Origin: Hydrogenovibrio thermophilus
Lineage (GTDB): Bacteria > Pseudomonadota > Gammaproteobacteria > Thiomicrospirales > Thiomicrospiraceae
Length of the DNA stretch: 64,000 nt
Assembly: GCF_004028275.1 (NCBI RefSeq)
Contig: NZ_CP035033.1
Coordinates: 558,001-622,000 of the forward strand
Reading direction: 5' to 3'
In this document: piece by piece, positions 33,965 to 43,433 of the stretch
How positions within the stretch are numbered: the stretch's first letter is position 1
How the letters are laid out: every line of letters begins with the position of its first letter
Program-made: the position numbers and the translations under genes
The notes under the pieces: model-generated
Told to the model about the DNA's origin: nothing
The model's input: only the letters and a program-made list of their open reading frames with translations
Database searches by the model: none

Positions 33965-35365
33965 TTACTTGTGGACACCCAATTTTTCTCTCCAGCCTGG
34001 GAAGATTTTGTCTGCATCGCTTGGGAAAGATTCGAATGCACGAGCAAATTCTGGGTGCTCTTTAGCGTATTCGATTGGGTCTGCACCCGTTTTCCAGCAC
34101 TCGTATGCTTGACCCAGTGACGTACCACCAGCAGCAGGAGAATCGATGTGACCGAAGGAACCACCACCACAAGTGTTGATGACGTTACCGTGACCTAGGT
34201 TTTCGAAGAAACCAGGTAGACGTAGTGCGTTCATACCACCAGAGATGATTGGTGTAGTTGGCTTCATACCGTACCACTTCTGATAGAAGTAGTGACCTTG
34301 ACACTCGTCACGCTCAAGCATGTAAGCCAGTACGCGCTCATCACCGTGACCTTCCATTTTACCGTAACCCATCGTACCAGTGTGGATACCAGAAGCACCC
34401 ATTAGGCGAGCTAACTTCATGTAGCATAGTGGATCCATACCCATAGGTGACTTATAAGAAGTCAAGGCACCGTGACCAGCGCGGTGGAAGTGTAGGTATG
34501 TATCTGGGAAGTTACGACGAGCCGTGGTGACACCTGCTGGACCGGTTACGAAACCGTCAACTAGGAAAGCAACGTGTTTTTCGTTACCGTATTTAGCGAA
34601 TTCACCTAGGATGTATTCACCACGCTTGATCATTTCTTCGTGGAAGTCAGCTGTTACGTTTGCAGAGAAAAGCTTCGCTTCACCTGTTTCTTGCTGTGCA
34701 CGATCCATTGTCTCTGCAACCATTGGAATAACCGTTTCCATTGGGCAGAAAGGTTGGTTAGCTTGTGGCTCATCGTTTTTGATGAAGTCACCACCCAACC
34801 AGAAGTCATAACACGCCTTAGCGAATGGTTCAGGACGTAGACCTAGTTTAGGCTTGATGATCGTACCCGCGATGTAACCACCGTCAACTTCCGGACGGCC
34901 TAGTACTTTCCATAGGTCGGAAATGTCAGTGGCTGGGCCGTCGAATTTCTTAACCATTTGCTCTGGCACCAAGAAGTCCAACATACGAAGACCTTCGTGG
35001 TCACCCATACCTTGGTTGTTCCCTAGGATCAAAGACCACATGTGAGATACATTGTAGTGACCATCGATTAGGTTTGGATCGAATAGATCGACTGGGTAAG
35101 CGATCTTCATCAGACCACCTTTGTCACCAAACGCCGCTTCGTCAACTTCATATACTAGAGCGTCAACACCACGAGTGAAGTCATCAGTAGTAGAGACTTC
35201 AACGTTAGTACCGGTTGAAGACTCAGCAGCAACGTGAGCAGCAACTTCTAGGAAACCATAACCAGCGGCAGGTTTTAGACGGTATGCAACGAGAAGGTGA
35301 TTGCCATCAGCAATCAATTTTTCTTCAGATAGAGTTAAGTCAGCGTAACGATTCGACTGATCCAT
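33965..35365 (-). CDS. cbbM: Form II ribulose-1,5-bisphosphate carboxylase/oxygenase
   Basis: A 466-residue single-subunit RuBisCO that fixes CO2 in the Calvin cycle. Active-site residues are visible: Lys171 in 'TIIKPKLGL', the carbamylated Lys196 in '[11 protein letters not shown]', 'HFHRAGHGA' and the flexible loop 6 '[10 protein letters not shown]'. Length and sequence are typical of proteobacterial CbbM. Codons are strongly biased (GGT, CGT, ATC), unlike neighbouring genes, which fits high expression. An AAGAGG ribosome site precedes the ATG. A LysR-type regulator is encoded on the same strand upstream. Form II usually serves at high CO2 and low O2. Confidence 0.98.
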   Translation of the reverse strand: MDQSNRYADLTLSEEKLIADGNHLLVAYRLKPAAGYGFLEVAAHVAAESSTGTNVEVSTTDDFTRGVDALVYEVDEAAFGDKGGLMKIAYPVDLFDPNLIDGHYNVSHMWSLILGNNQGMGDHEGLRMLDFLVPEQMVKKFDGPATDISDLWKVLGRPEVDGGYIAGTIIKPKLGLRPEPFAKACYDFWLGGDFIKNDEPQANQPFCPMETVIPMVAETMDRAQQETGEAKLFSANVTADFHEEMIKRGEYILGEFAKYGNEKHVAFLVDGFVTGPAGVTTARRNFPDTYLHFHRAGHGALTSYKSPMGMDPLCYMKLARLMGASGIHTGTMGYGKMEGHGDERVLAYMLERDECQGHYFYQKWYGMKPTTPIISGGMNALRLPGFFENLGHGNVINTCGGGSFGHIDSPAAGGTSLGQAYECWKTGADPIEYAKEHPEFARAFESFPSDADKIFPGWREKLGVHK

Positions 35366-35466
35366 TGTTTTTACCTCTTTTTTGGGGCGAACCTCAAAGG
35401 CGGTTTCCCCTTAATTTTTGTTGAATCATTTAGTTAAATAATCCAACCCCGAAAACTTGAAGGGTC

Positions 35467-35509
35467 ATTATAGAGAATGGATGGATAACTTCAAATCAAT
35501 AATTTTGAT
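35467..35509 (-). promoter_or_regulatory. cbbM promoter with LysR-type operator
   Basis: On the minus strand TTGAAG and TATAAT are 16 bases apart (35489-35494 and 35467-35472). Directly upstream is the palindrome ATCAAAATTATTGAT (35495-35509), which fits the LysR-family T-N11-A site. A CbbR-type activator could bind there next to the -35 element. Confidence 0.6.
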
Positions 35510-35617
35510 TAAAAGTATAGATATAAGGCTATGCAAAATGATGTTTTGCCAAGACGAAAAGCAATAGTTAGGCTATTTGGCAGGCTTGCAATCAATGGGT
35601 TTTAATTGAGTGAACGG

Positions 35618-36562
35618 CTAGCGGAATTTATTAAAGGCCAGCTCACTGAGTTTTTCGCCTTCTTTTTTCAGTAGTTCAATCAGCTTCTCGGCCGCAATCG
35701 ACAGAACCTTACCTTTGGGGTAGGCGAGATACCAGTGACGGTTGATCGGAAACCCTTTGACATTCAGGATGGCGATTTTGCCCTGGTTGATTTCTTCCAT
35801 CAGGGTCGGTACGGATGCGACGGTAATGCCGAGGTTTTGCAATAAGCCCAAGCGAATCGGTTCATTGCCCCCCAGTACCATTTTGATATTGGGTTGAAAG
35901 TCGAAGTCTTCGAAAACTTTTTCGATTTGCGCGCGAATGCCGGAACCGGTTTCACGCATTAGGAAAGGTTCGTCGACCAAATCTTGAATGGAAAGCTGTT
36001 TACCGACCAGAGGATGGTTGCTGTTCGCGACGAAAGCCAAGGGGTTGACGGACAGCTGCGAGGATTCGACATTCAAGTCTTCCGGCGGTTGGCCGAGCAG
36101 GTAAAAGTCATCCTTGTTCTGGTTGATACGTTCCAGCAAACTCTCTTTGTTCCCCACGCGCATAATGACGGTGACGTCCGGGTAAGCCTGGGTGAATTCA
36201 TGAATGACTTTCGGCACGAAATATTGCGCGGTGGAAATGACCGTCAGCTTGACGCTACCGCCGGAAAAACCTTTCAGGTGATTGATTTTCTGCTCGGCGA
36301 TGGAAAGTTGTTGCAGGATGTTATTCGCCGCTTCGTACAAGGCTTGGCCGGCTTCCGTCAAGTGTACTTTGCGCCCGATTTGTTCGAATAATGGCGCTTC
36401 AAGGATGTCGGAAAGTTTTTTGACCTGCATGGAAACGGTCGGCTGAGTCAGGTGCAACTCTTCCGCCGCTTTGGAAAAGCTGTTGTGCCGCGCGATGCTT
36501 TCAAATACCTGCAGTTGACGGAGCGTGGCATTGCGCGCCAACAGCGAAATTTTTTCAGGCAT
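35618..36562 (-). CDS. cbbR: CbbR-type LysR regulator adjacent to cbbM
   Basis: A 314-residue LysR-family activator. The N-terminal winged helix-turn-helix is clear: 'ATLRQLQVFESIARHNSFSK' and 'LHLTQPTVSMQVKKLSDI'. It is followed by the linker helix and a two-lobed effector domain with 'PFLMRETGSGIRAQIEK'. CbbR proteins activate Calvin-cycle genes in response to metabolites such as RuBP or NADPH. It lies upstream of cbbM on the same strand, 252 bp away, so control of cbbM is likely. AAAGGAG precedes the ATG. It resembles the next gene but is clearly diverged. Confidence 0.92.
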   Translation of the reverse strand: MPEKISLLARNATLRQLQVFESIARHNSFSKAAEELHLTQPTVSMQVKKLSDILEAPLFEQIGRKVHLTEAGQALYEAANNILQQLSIAEQKINHLKGFSGGSVKLTVISTAQYFVPKVIHEFTQAYPDVTVIMRVGNKESLLERINQNKDDFYLLGQPPEDLNVESSQLSVNPLAFVANSNHPLVGKQLSIQDLVDEPFLMRETGSGIRAQIEKVFEDFDFQPNIKMVLGGNEPIRLGLLQNLGITVASVPTLMEEINQGKIAILNVKGFPINRHWYLAYPKGKVLSIAAEKLIELLKKEGEKLSELAFNKFR

Positions 36563-36616
36563 GACACTCCTTTATGTTCAGTCTATACCGTTATATACAA
36601 TCCGTTATGATTTGCT

Positions 36617-37543
36617 TTAACGGGTGTCGGACATGACCAGTAGTTTATTGATGTCCACGGATTTCAGGAAGTCCAAAAACGCCACGGCCGGTGGCATCAG
36701 AACCTTATCTTGCATCTTGGCGATGTACCAATCTCGGCTGAGCGGGAAGCCTTGCACATCTAAGACTGTTAAATGACCGTATTTGGCTTCAATGCGAACC
36801 GCATGGCGCGGAATGACGGAAATGCCCAGGCCTGCCATGACGCCCTGTTTGATCGATTCGGTGCTGCCCAGTTCCATATAGGGTTGAATCACATAATTCT
36901 CTTGTGCCAAGCGCTCTTCCAATGCAATGCGAATGCCGGAACCGCTTTCGCGCATCAGGAATTTTTCGTTGACGATTTCGCTTAATGGAATTTGCTTGTG
37001 TTTTGCCAGCGGATGGTTGGGCGGGGCCACCATGACCAGTTCGTTTTTGAAGAACGGGAAGGCTTCCATTTTCAATTCCGCCGGAACACGCCCCATGACC
37101 GTTAAATGGTATTGGTTCTGTTTCAGTTCGTCCAAAATCCGGCGTCGATTGACGACGGTGATGGATGGCGTGACGTCCGGATATTTATTCAAAAACGCTT
37201 TTAGCACATAAGGGATGAAATACTTGGCCGGGGTGACAACCGCCAGCTTGAGTTCACCTTCTATGCTGTCTTGTTCATTACGAATGTAAGCCGTGAGATC
37301 CTTCAGTTCGCCCAGTATGTTGGTGCAGGTTTTGAACATGTGTTCGCCGGCAGATGTCAGGTAAAGTTTTTTGCCGATGACCTCGATGAGTTTGACATCG
37401 TTGTTTTCTTCCAAGCGTTTAACCTGTACCGAAACGGCCGGCTGTGACAAGTTGAGTTCTTCAGCCGCTTTGGTATAGCTTAAATGCCGGGAAACCGCTT
37501 CGAAAATTCGGATTTGTTGGGCGGTGATATGGAGATTATGCAT
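36617..37543 (-). CDS. cbbR: CbbR-type LysR regulator divergent from cbbL
   Basis: A 308-residue LysR-family regulator, divergent from cbbLS by 222 bp, the classic position for cbbR. The DNA-binding helices are 'RIFEAVSRHLSYTKAAEELN' and 'LSQPAVSVQVKRLEE'; the effector domain has 'KFLMRESGSGIRIALEE'. The start at 37543 gives the family's normal N-terminus; an in-frame ATG at 37600 would add 19 unusual residues. It is paralogous to the preceding regulator, so each RuBisCO module appears to have its own. A CAGGCCTG lies in its 3' half (GMAGLGISV). Confidence 0.93.
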   Translation of the reverse strand: MHNLHITAQQIRIFEAVSRHLSYTKAAEELNLSQPAVSVQVKRLEENNDVKLIEVIGKKLYLTSAGEHMFKTCTNILGELKDLTAYIRNEQDSIEGELKLAVVTPAKYFIPYVLKAFLNKYPDVTPSITVVNRRRILDELKQNQYHLTVMGRVPAELKMEAFPFFKNELVMVAPPNHPLAKHKQIPLSEIVNEKFLMRESGSGIRIALEERLAQENYVIQPYMELGSTESIKQGVMAGLGISVIPRHAVRIEAKYGHLTVLDVQGFPLSRDWYIAKMQDKVLMPPAVAFLDFLKSVDINKLLVMSDTR

Positions 37544-37614
37544 TTTATTTCTCGGAAGGTGAAAAAATAAGCTATTGAAAGAAAAGGATTTTTTGTTCAA
37601 TCATAACCCTTTGT

Positions 37615-37629
37615 TTATAGATTGTATAA
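37615..37629. promoter_or_regulatory. LysR-type operator between cbbR and cbbL
   Basis: TTATAGATTGTATAA is a TTATA-N5-TATAA palindrome with T-N11-A spacing. It is centred in the divergent cbbR-cbbL region, about 140 bp before cbbL. A similar TTGTATATAACGG sequence occurs upstream of the other cbbR near 36590-36602, so cross-regulation is possible. Confidence 0.5.
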
Positions 37630-37765
37630 CAAAGACTGAGTTTTAGGCCAGAGTAATTTGGATAAGATACGAACCACTGGAAACGCAAGCGTCTAACCAC
37701 GTAGCAACATGAAGCGTTTTTTCAGACTCTTTTCACAACTAACTTTTATAACAAAGAGGTAAAAG

Positions 37766-39184
37766 ATGGCTAAGACTTATAACGCCGGTGTAAAAGAATA
37801 CCGCGAAACGTATTGGATGCCTGATTATGAGCCGAAAGACTCAGATTTTCTAGCATGTTTTAAAGTAGTCCCACAAGATGGTGTACCACGTGAAGAAGTG
37901 GCCGCTGCGGTAGCTGCGGAATCTTCAACAGGGACTTGGACCACTGTATGGACTGACTTGTTGACCGATTTGGATCACTACAAAGGTCGTGCTTACAAAA
38001 TTGAAGACGTCCCAGGTGACGATTCTGCTTTCTACGCGTTCATCGCTTACCCAATCGACTTGTTCGAAGAAGGGTCTGTTGTAAACGTATTCACATCTTT
38101 GGTTGGTAACGTATTCGGCTTTAAAGCACTGCGTGCTTTGCGCTTGGAAGACGTTCGTGTTCCGCTTGCATACGTGATGACTTGTGGTGGACCACCACAC
38201 GGTATCCAAGTTGAGCGTGACAAGATGGATAAATACGGTCGTCCGATGTTGGGTTGTACCATCAAGCCTAAGCTTGGTTTGTCTGCGAAAAACTATGGCC
38301 GTGCCGTATATGAATGTTTGCGTGGTGGTCTTGACTTCACGAAAGATGACGAGAACATCAACTCTCAACCGTTCATGCGCTGGCGTGACCGTTTCTTGTT
38401 CTGTCAAGAAGCGATTGAAAAGTCAGAAGCGGAAACCGGTGAACGTAAAGGTCACTACCTGAACGTTACCGCTCCAACACCTGAAGAAATGTATAAGCGT
38501 GCGGAATTCGCAAAAGAAATCGGTTCTCCGATCATCATGCACGATTACCTAACCGGTGGTTTCACAGCGAACACAGGTTTGGCGAACTGGTGTCGTGATA
38601 ACGGCGTTCTGCTTCACATTCACCGCGCAATGCACGGTGTAATCGACCGTAACCCACACCACGGTATCCACTTCCGTGTGCTGGCGAAAGCACTTCGTCT
38701 ATCCGGTGGTGACCATCTTCACTCCGGTACCGTTGTTGGTAAATTGGAAGGTGACCGTGAAGCGACTCTTGGTTGGATCGATCTTATGCGTGACAGCTAC
38801 ATTGAAGAAGATCGTTCACGCGGCATCATGTTCGACCAAGACTTCGGTGCAATGCCTGGTGTTCTTCCGGTTGCTTCCGGTGGTATCCACGTATGGCACA
38901 TGCCGGCCTTGGTTTCCATCTTCGGTGATGACTCCGTTCTTCAGTTCGGTGGTGGTACTTTGGGTCACCCATGGGGTAACGCAGCGGGTGCGGCCGCAAA
39001 CCGTGTGGCTCTTGAAGCGTGTGTTCAAGCACGTAACGAAGGTAAGGAAGTCGAGAAAGTCGGTAAGGAAATCCTTACTGAAGCGGCTAAGCACAGCCCA
39101 GAACTTAAAATCGCGATGGAAACATGGAAAGAAATTAAGTTCGAATTCGATACTGTTGACAAACTAGACGTTTCTCACAAGTAA
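37766..39184 (+). CDS. cbbL: Form I RuBisCO large subunit
   Basis: A 472-residue catalytic subunit of the hexadecameric L8S8 enzyme. Lys167 in '[10 protein letters not shown]', the carbamylated Lys193 in '[15 protein letters not shown]', 'HIHRAMHGV' and loop 6 '[12 protein letters not shown]' are intact. It belongs to the proteobacterial green-type IA/IAq lineage by appearance. It is followed by cbbS and then cbbQ-cbbO, not by carboxysome shell genes, so this is the non-carboxysomal form. Codon use is highly biased, like cbbM. The AAAGAGG ribosome site is nearly the same as that of cbbM. Confidence 0.98.
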   Translation: MAKTYNAGVKEYRETYWMPDYEPKDSDFLACFKVVPQDGVPREEVAAAVAAESSTGTWTTVWTDLLTDLDHYKGRAYKIEDVPGDDSAFYAFIAYPIDLFEEGSVVNVFTSLVGNVFGFKALRALRLEDVRVPLAYVMTCGGPPHGIQVERDKMDKYGRPMLGCTIKPKLGLSAKNYGRAVYECLRGGLDFTKDDENINSQPFMRWRDRFLFCQEAIEKSEAETGERKGHYLNVTAPTPEEMYKRAEFAKEIGSPIIMHDYLTGGFTANTGLANWCRDNGVLLHIHRAMHGVIDRNPHHGIHFRVLAKALRLSGGDHLHSGTVVGKLEGDREATLGWIDLMRDSYIEEDRSRGIMFDQDFGAMPGVLPVASGGIHVWHMPALVSIFGDDSVLQFGGGTLGHPWGNAAGAAANRVALEACVQARNEGKEVEKVGKEILTEAAKHSPELKIAMETWKEIKFEFDTVDKLDVSHK

Positions 39185-39211
39185 TCGATTGTTAAATTCA
39201 GGAGAAAAAAC

Positions 39212-39565
39212 ATGAGTACAGTACAAGATTATCCTTCACGTCTTTCTGATCCAGCATCGCGTAAGGCAGAAACCTTTTCATACCTGCCGAAGATGTCTGA
39301 TGAGCAAATCAGATCGCAAGTAGAGTACATCATCAGCAAGGGTTGGAACCCGGCTGTTGAGCACACTGAGCCAGAAAACGCTTTCTCTTACTTCTGGTAT
39401 ATGTGGAAGCTTCCAATGTTCGGTGAAACCTCTGCGGATGCCGTTTTGGAAGAAGTAAACGCGTGTATCAAAGCCAACCCAAACAACCACGTTCGTTTGA
39501 TTGGTTATGACAACTATGCGCAGTCTCAAGGTGCCAACATGCTAGTTAAGCGTGGTGACATGTAA
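39212..39565 (+). CDS. cbbS: Form I RuBisCO small subunit
   Basis: A 117-residue small subunit that caps the L8 core and influences catalysis. It shows '[20 protein letters not shown]' near the N-terminus, '[11 protein letters not shown]' and '[20 protein letters not shown]' at the C-terminus, as in proteobacterial CbbS. It begins 27 bp after cbbL with a strong AGGAGA site. The transcript probably ends mainly at the terminator near 39900. Confidence 0.97.
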   Translation: MSTVQDYPSRLSDPASRKAETFSYLPKMSDEQIRSQVEYIISKGWNPAVEHTEPENAFSYFWYMWKLPMFGETSADAVLEEVNACIKANPNNHVRLIGYDNYAQSQGANMLVKRGDM

Positions 39566-39570
39566 AATGG

Positions 39571-39697
39571 TTTAAAACGCCCGCCAGCAACCCAAGTGCG
39601 TTGTTGGGCGCGGCTCGAAATCCTCATGTGCTCACGGCACACTCCGGTTTCTGCGCTGCGTCCGCCTAGCCCTTGAGTAACTGGCGAACGTTTTAAT
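39571..39697. repeat. Intergenic imperfect-hairpin element after cbbS
   Basis: The ends TTTAAAACGCCCGCCAG and CTGGCGAACGTTTTAA are inverted copies; the tip TGTGCTCACGGCACA is also palindromic. The interior has 'GCGCTGCGTCCGCC', a core typical of long hairpin repeats in gammaproteobacteria. It could stabilise the 3' end of the cbbLS mRNA. No coding frame is seen. Confidence 0.55.
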
Positions 39698-39857
39698 TCC
39701 ATTTGTTTGCTGGCTGATCGTTTCAGTCAGCTACAAATTTAAATCGCGGTTTAGATTTTTGTTTGAATCGCGTCCGTTTCCCCTAGCCAAAAGCGACGGG
39801 AAGCGGCTATCGAATTCCGGTGGTTGCAAGCTTCGTTTTGCAGCCGCCAACCTTGTT

Positions 39858-39924
39858 TACCCGGGCAGTCTCATACCTCACTGTTCGGGTAACGGCCAGC
39901 TAGCCCCGAAACTAGCTGGTTTTC
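39858..39924 (+). terminator. Hairpin pair and rho-independent terminator after cbbLS
   Basis: A TTACCCG/CGGGTAA stem (39858-39893) is followed by the perfect stem CCAGCTAG/CTAGCTGG at 39896-39919 and TTTT. It lies 330 bp after cbbS, so most transcripts should stop before cbbQ. Confidence 0.75.
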
Positions 39925-39974
39925 AATTTATTTAGTTGTGTTCATTTCAACAAGTGACCACACCTAAATATTTT

Positions 39975-40134
39975 GAGAGCTTTGCACGAGATGGATGCAC
40001 GAATAAAAATGGCTAAAATTTCCCTGAATGTCGTTGAAAAACTGGTGAATAGCTCGCTATTCGCTGCGTTTTCCGCCTAATTCAGAAAAATTTTATCTCA
40101 TTTTTCTATCGCGCCCCACTCATGCAAAGCTCTC
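39975..40134. repeat. MITE-like hairpin element, copy 2, upstream of cbbQ (form I)
   Basis: A 160-bp homologue of the element at 33542, with perfect 12-bp ends GAGAGCTTTGCA/TGCAAAGCTCTC. The interior is clearly related, but the tip reads GAATAGC/GCTATTC where copy 1 has GTTAATAGC/GCTATTAAC: the bases differ while pairing is kept. It ends 34 bp before the cbbQ ATG. Confidence 0.78.
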
Positions 40135-40168
40135 ATTTTGAATGATGACTTGCCAACGGAGAAATAAC

Positions 40169-40987
40169 ATGTCGGAAATTAATGCCTTAGATCCTAGCCA
40201 ATACATGATTAAAGACGAACCGTTTTACCGTCCGGTATCGGATGAAATCGAATTGTTCGAGTCCGGATATGCCTCCCGAATGCCGATTATGTTGAAAGGC
40301 CCGACGGGGTGCGGTAAGTCGCGTTTTGTAGAATACATGGCGCACAAACTCGGTAAACCGTTAATCACGGTGGCGTGTAACGAAGACATGACCGCTTCCG
40401 ATTTGGTCGGGCGTTACCTGATCGATATCAACGGGACTAAATGGCAGGATGGTCCTTTGACTGTCGCCGCGCGTATTGGCGCCATCTGCTATCTGGATGA
40501 GGTGGTCGAAGCCCGTCAGGACACCACGGTTGTGATTCATCCCTTGACGGACCACCGTCGCGTGCTGCCATTGGACAAAAAAGGTGAGCTGGTCGAAGCC
40601 CACCCGGATTTCCAATTGGTGATTTCCTATAACCCGGGTTATCAGTCGATGATGAAAGACTTGAAACAATCCACCAAGCAGCGTTTCGGTGGGTTCAAGT
40701 TCGACTATCCGGAAGAAGCGGTGGAAGCCGACATCGTTGCCAAAGAAGCGGGCATTGATCAAGCCACGGCCGAGAAGCTGGTTCAAATCGCGCAACGTTC
40801 CCGTAACCTGAAAGGGCACGGTCTGGACGAAGGGATTTCCACCCGTCTATTGGTGTACGCCGCGCAGTTAATTAACAAGGGTGTTGATCCGAAGAAAGCC
40901 TGTACGATGGCTTTGATTACGCCATTGACCGACGACGATGACATTTTGGATACCCTCTTGACCACAGTCGATACTTTCTTTGAATAA
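40169..40987 (+). CDS. cbbQ: CbbQ, MoxR-type AAA+ RuBisCO activase (form I module)
   Basis: A 272-residue paralogue of the form II CbbQ. Walker A '[20 protein letters not shown]', '[15 protein letters not shown]', Walker B-like '[16 protein letters not shown]', sensor 1 '[16 protein letters not shown]' and '[10 protein letters not shown]' are intact. It should form hexamers that work with the CbbO encoded next to reactivate the form I enzyme. The ATG at 40169 has an ACGGAG ribosome site; an upstream ATG at 40142 adds nine residues without support. It is separated from cbbS by 600 bp of hairpins and a repeat element. Confidence 0.95.
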   Translation: MSEINALDPSQYMIKDEPFYRPVSDEIELFESGYASRMPIMLKGPTGCGKSRFVEYMAHKLGKPLITVACNEDMTASDLVGRYLIDINGTKWQDGPLTVAARIGAICYLDEVVEARQDTTVVIHPLTDHRRVLPLDKKGELVEAHPDFQLVISYNPGYQSMMKDLKQSTKQRFGGFKFDYPEEAVEADIVAKEAGIDQATAEKLVQIAQRSRNLKGHGLDEGISTRLLVYAAQLINKGVDPKKACTMALITPLTDDDDILDTLLTTVDTFFE

Positions 40988-41010
40988 ACCCTTTGAATAA
41001 ATCAAAAGTG

Positions 41011-41040
41011 GCCAGGCCTGGCTGTTTTGACCAGGCCTGG
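41011..41040. repeat. Tandem pair of CAGGCCTG palindromes between cbbQ and cbbO
   Basis: GGCCAGGCCTGGC and ACCAGGCCTGGG occur 19 bp apart with only TTTT between. Either copy alone or both together could form hairpins; the first has a short TTTT after it and may act as a weak terminator or processing site within the activase unit. Confidence 0.6.
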
Positions 41041-41080
41041 GAGAAAGGTCTAAACGACGGAATAACAAGAGAGAATCGAT

Positions 41081-43414
41081 ATGAGTTTTGATATGCAGGA
41101 AGTCAAGGAATCCTTGATTGAAAGCGTTCCTCAGTTAGAGGAAATGCTGGATTCATTGATCCAAGAGGCTTCACACCACATGTCGGAGGCGTCGCGTCAG
41201 ACCTGGTTGCAAAATGCCCAGGGGATTGCGTACCTCGGTAAAGGGCAACAGATTGTCATCAGTTATCTGGAAGCCGTGCCGCAAGTTGTGTCGCAGGTCG
41301 AAGATGAAATTCTGGATGACGTTCTGGAAACGGTGATGAAATTGTCGTCGGTGACATCCGGTGAAGTGGTGGCTTTGACATTGGATTCGTTGCCGTTGGT
41401 TGCGGAAAGAACCGGCGATATCGACCTGCTGAGACAATACCTGGCGCTAATTTACCAATTGGGCTCCAAAACCCCGCGTGGTTTGAGACCGATGCTGGGC
41501 ATCATCGATGATTTGATGTCGAAGCTGACCGTCTCCGGCTTGCGACGCTGGGCGCAATGGGGGGCGCAAGCACACGCCCGTAATTTCCAGGCGCAGATGG
41601 ATTATTTCGGTTTGCAATCGGAAGATTCCAAGGCGGTGTTCCAGCAGCAGCGTAAAGGCTCGCTGTTCATCGATTTTCATCGTCCGATCAACTTTTATTT
41701 GCGAGCGTTTTGGGCGCGCGATTTCTTCATTCGCCCGGCGGCGTCGGATTTCGATGATTTCAAACCGTTCTATGAAAACATGGCCATGCACTTGCCGGAT
41801 GCCTTGAACGATTTGGGCGACATCAAAGGGGCGGAATTGTATCGTGCCATGGCCGCGCACATGGCGTCGCACTTGATGTACACCTCGGCCGCGATTTCGA
41901 TGGAACAGTTAAACCCGCAACAGATGTTCTTTATCGAACTGATTGAGGACGCGCGCGTTGAATACAATGCCATCAAACAGTTCCCAGGCTTGAAAAAGCT
42001 GTGGATGAAAGTAGCCAAAGCCGGAATGGAAGCGGCGGAACTGCCGGAAAATACCACGGCGTATCGCTTGGAACAGTTGGCTTTTGCGTTGATGGATAAA
42101 GAATACCCGTTTGACGATGAGCCGTTGACGATGGTGGTGGACCAGTTCCACGATCAGGTCGAAGACAACCTGGAAAACGAAAAATGGTCTTGGGATTTGG
42201 GGATGACTTTGTATAACGTCCTGAACCAGGCCATGAGCAAATGGGAATCCTTGACCGACATCAGCCGGATGCGTTTCCCATATCGTGACGACAACCGTTT
42301 GGTGTGGGCGTCTGACGAGTGGGGCGAAATGGATGGCACCGGTGCAGGGCACCAGGAAACCGTACGCAAGCACGTGTCGGTCATGGAAATGGTCAATGAA
42401 ATCGATTCCGAACTGCAAGACGTTGACCATGATGAAGTCTGGGTGCTGAATTCAGAATTCTTCCCGTATGAAGACAACGGCGTTTCCTTTAACGATATGG
42501 AAGGTGTCGATCCGGTGTCCGACCCGGTTCATTACCATGAATGGGATTACCGTGTGCAGTTGAACCGCCCGAATTGGGTCACCTTGTACGAACATCGTGC
42601 CAAGAAGGGCGATCCGGAATTGTATGACCGAATTCTGGAACAGAACAAAGGCATCGCACATCGCATCAAGCAAATCGTCGATAAACTGCAAGCCGTTGGT
42701 TTGCAGCGTATCCGCCGCATCGAAGATGGGGATGAACTGGATTTGAATGCCTGTGTGGAAGCGATTACCGCGTTGCGCATGGGACAGGAACCGGATCCGC
42801 GCATCACCATGAAAAACGTGATTCGCAGCCGGGAAGTGTCGGTGGTGATTCTGCTGGATTTATCCGAATCCACCAATGAATATGTCACTGGTGAAGACAA
42901 AACGGTACTGGAAGTGACGCAGGAAGCCGCGATTTTGGTGTCCCACGCCATTAATGGTATCGGTGACCAGTTTGCGGTCCACGGCTTCTCGTCCGACGGG
43001 CGTCATGATGTTCAGTACACACGTTTCAAACAGTTCGAAGAGCCGTTTGATGCCGATGTACACGCCAAACTGGCCGGTATGCAAGGCGGTTTGTCGACCC
43101 GTATGGGCGCCGCGATGCGTCACGCCGGGGCGTATCTGGAAAGACAATCCAGCAAGCAAAAATTGTTGTTGGTGATTACCGACGGTGAACCGGCCGACAT
43201 CGACGAAAAAGACAGCCAGTATTTGAAGCAGGACGCGAAAAAGGCGGTTGAAGAGTTGCAAACCAAAGGGGTGTACTCTTATTGTTTGACCATCGATCAG
43301 TTTGCCGACAAATATGTGCAGCAGATTTTCGGTCAGAACCGCTATGCGATTGTCGATAACGTCTTGCGTTTGCCGGAAAAATTGCCGACACTGTTCGCCA
43401 ACCTAACCACATAA
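41081..43414 (+). CDS. cbbO: CbbO, RuBisCO activase component with VWA domain (form I module)
   Basis: A 777-residue paralogue of the form II CbbO. The C-terminal VWA domain keeps the MIDAS 'LLDLSEST' near residue 590 and 'LVITDGEPADIDEKD'. Shared landmarks such as 'IELIEDARVEYNAIKQFPGL' and 'YHEWDYRVQLNRPNWVTLYE' allow alignment along the full length. It should be the RuBisCO-binding adaptor for the CbbQ ring. It lies 93 bp after cbbQ, with two CAGGCCTG palindromes between. The N-terminal 200 residues are more diverged from the other CbbO, as expected if each recognises a different RuBisCO. Confidence 0.93.
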   Translation: MSFDMQEVKESLIESVPQLEEMLDSLIQEASHHMSEASRQTWLQNAQGIAYLGKGQQIVISYLEAVPQVVSQVEDEILDDVLETVMKLSSVTSGEVVALTLDSLPLVAERTGDIDLLRQYLALIYQLGSKTPRGLRPMLGIIDDLMSKLTVSGLRRWAQWGAQAHARNFQAQMDYFGLQSEDSKAVFQQQRKGSLFIDFHRPINFYLRAFWARDFFIRPAASDFDDFKPFYENMAMHLPDALNDLGDIKGAELYRAMAAHMASHLMYTSAAISMEQLNPQQMFFIELIEDARVEYNAIKQFPGLKKLWMKVAKAGMEAAELPENTTAYRLEQLAFALMDKEYPFDDEPLTMVVDQFHDQVEDNLENEKWSWDLGMTLYNVLNQAMSKWESLTDISRMRFPYRDDNRLVWASDEWGEMDGTGAGHQETVRKHVSVMEMVNEIDSELQDVDHDEVWVLNSEFFPYEDNGVSFNDMEGVDPVSDPVHYHEWDYRVQLNRPNWVTLYEHRAKKGDPELYDRILEQNKGIAHRIKQIVDKLQAVGLQRIRRIEDGDELDLNACVEAITALRMGQEPDPRITMKNVIRSREVSVVILLDLSESTNEYVTGEDKTVLEVTQEAAILVSHAINGIGDQFAVHGFSSDGRHDVQYTRFKQFEEPFDADVHAKLAGMQGGLSTRMGAAMRHAGAYLERQSSKQKLLLVITDGEPADIDEKDSQYLKQDAKKAVEELQTKGVYSYCLTIDQFADKYVQQIFGQNRYAIVDNVLRLPEKLPTLFANLTT

Positions 43415-43433
43415 TAAAAGAAAAGGGGCTGTC

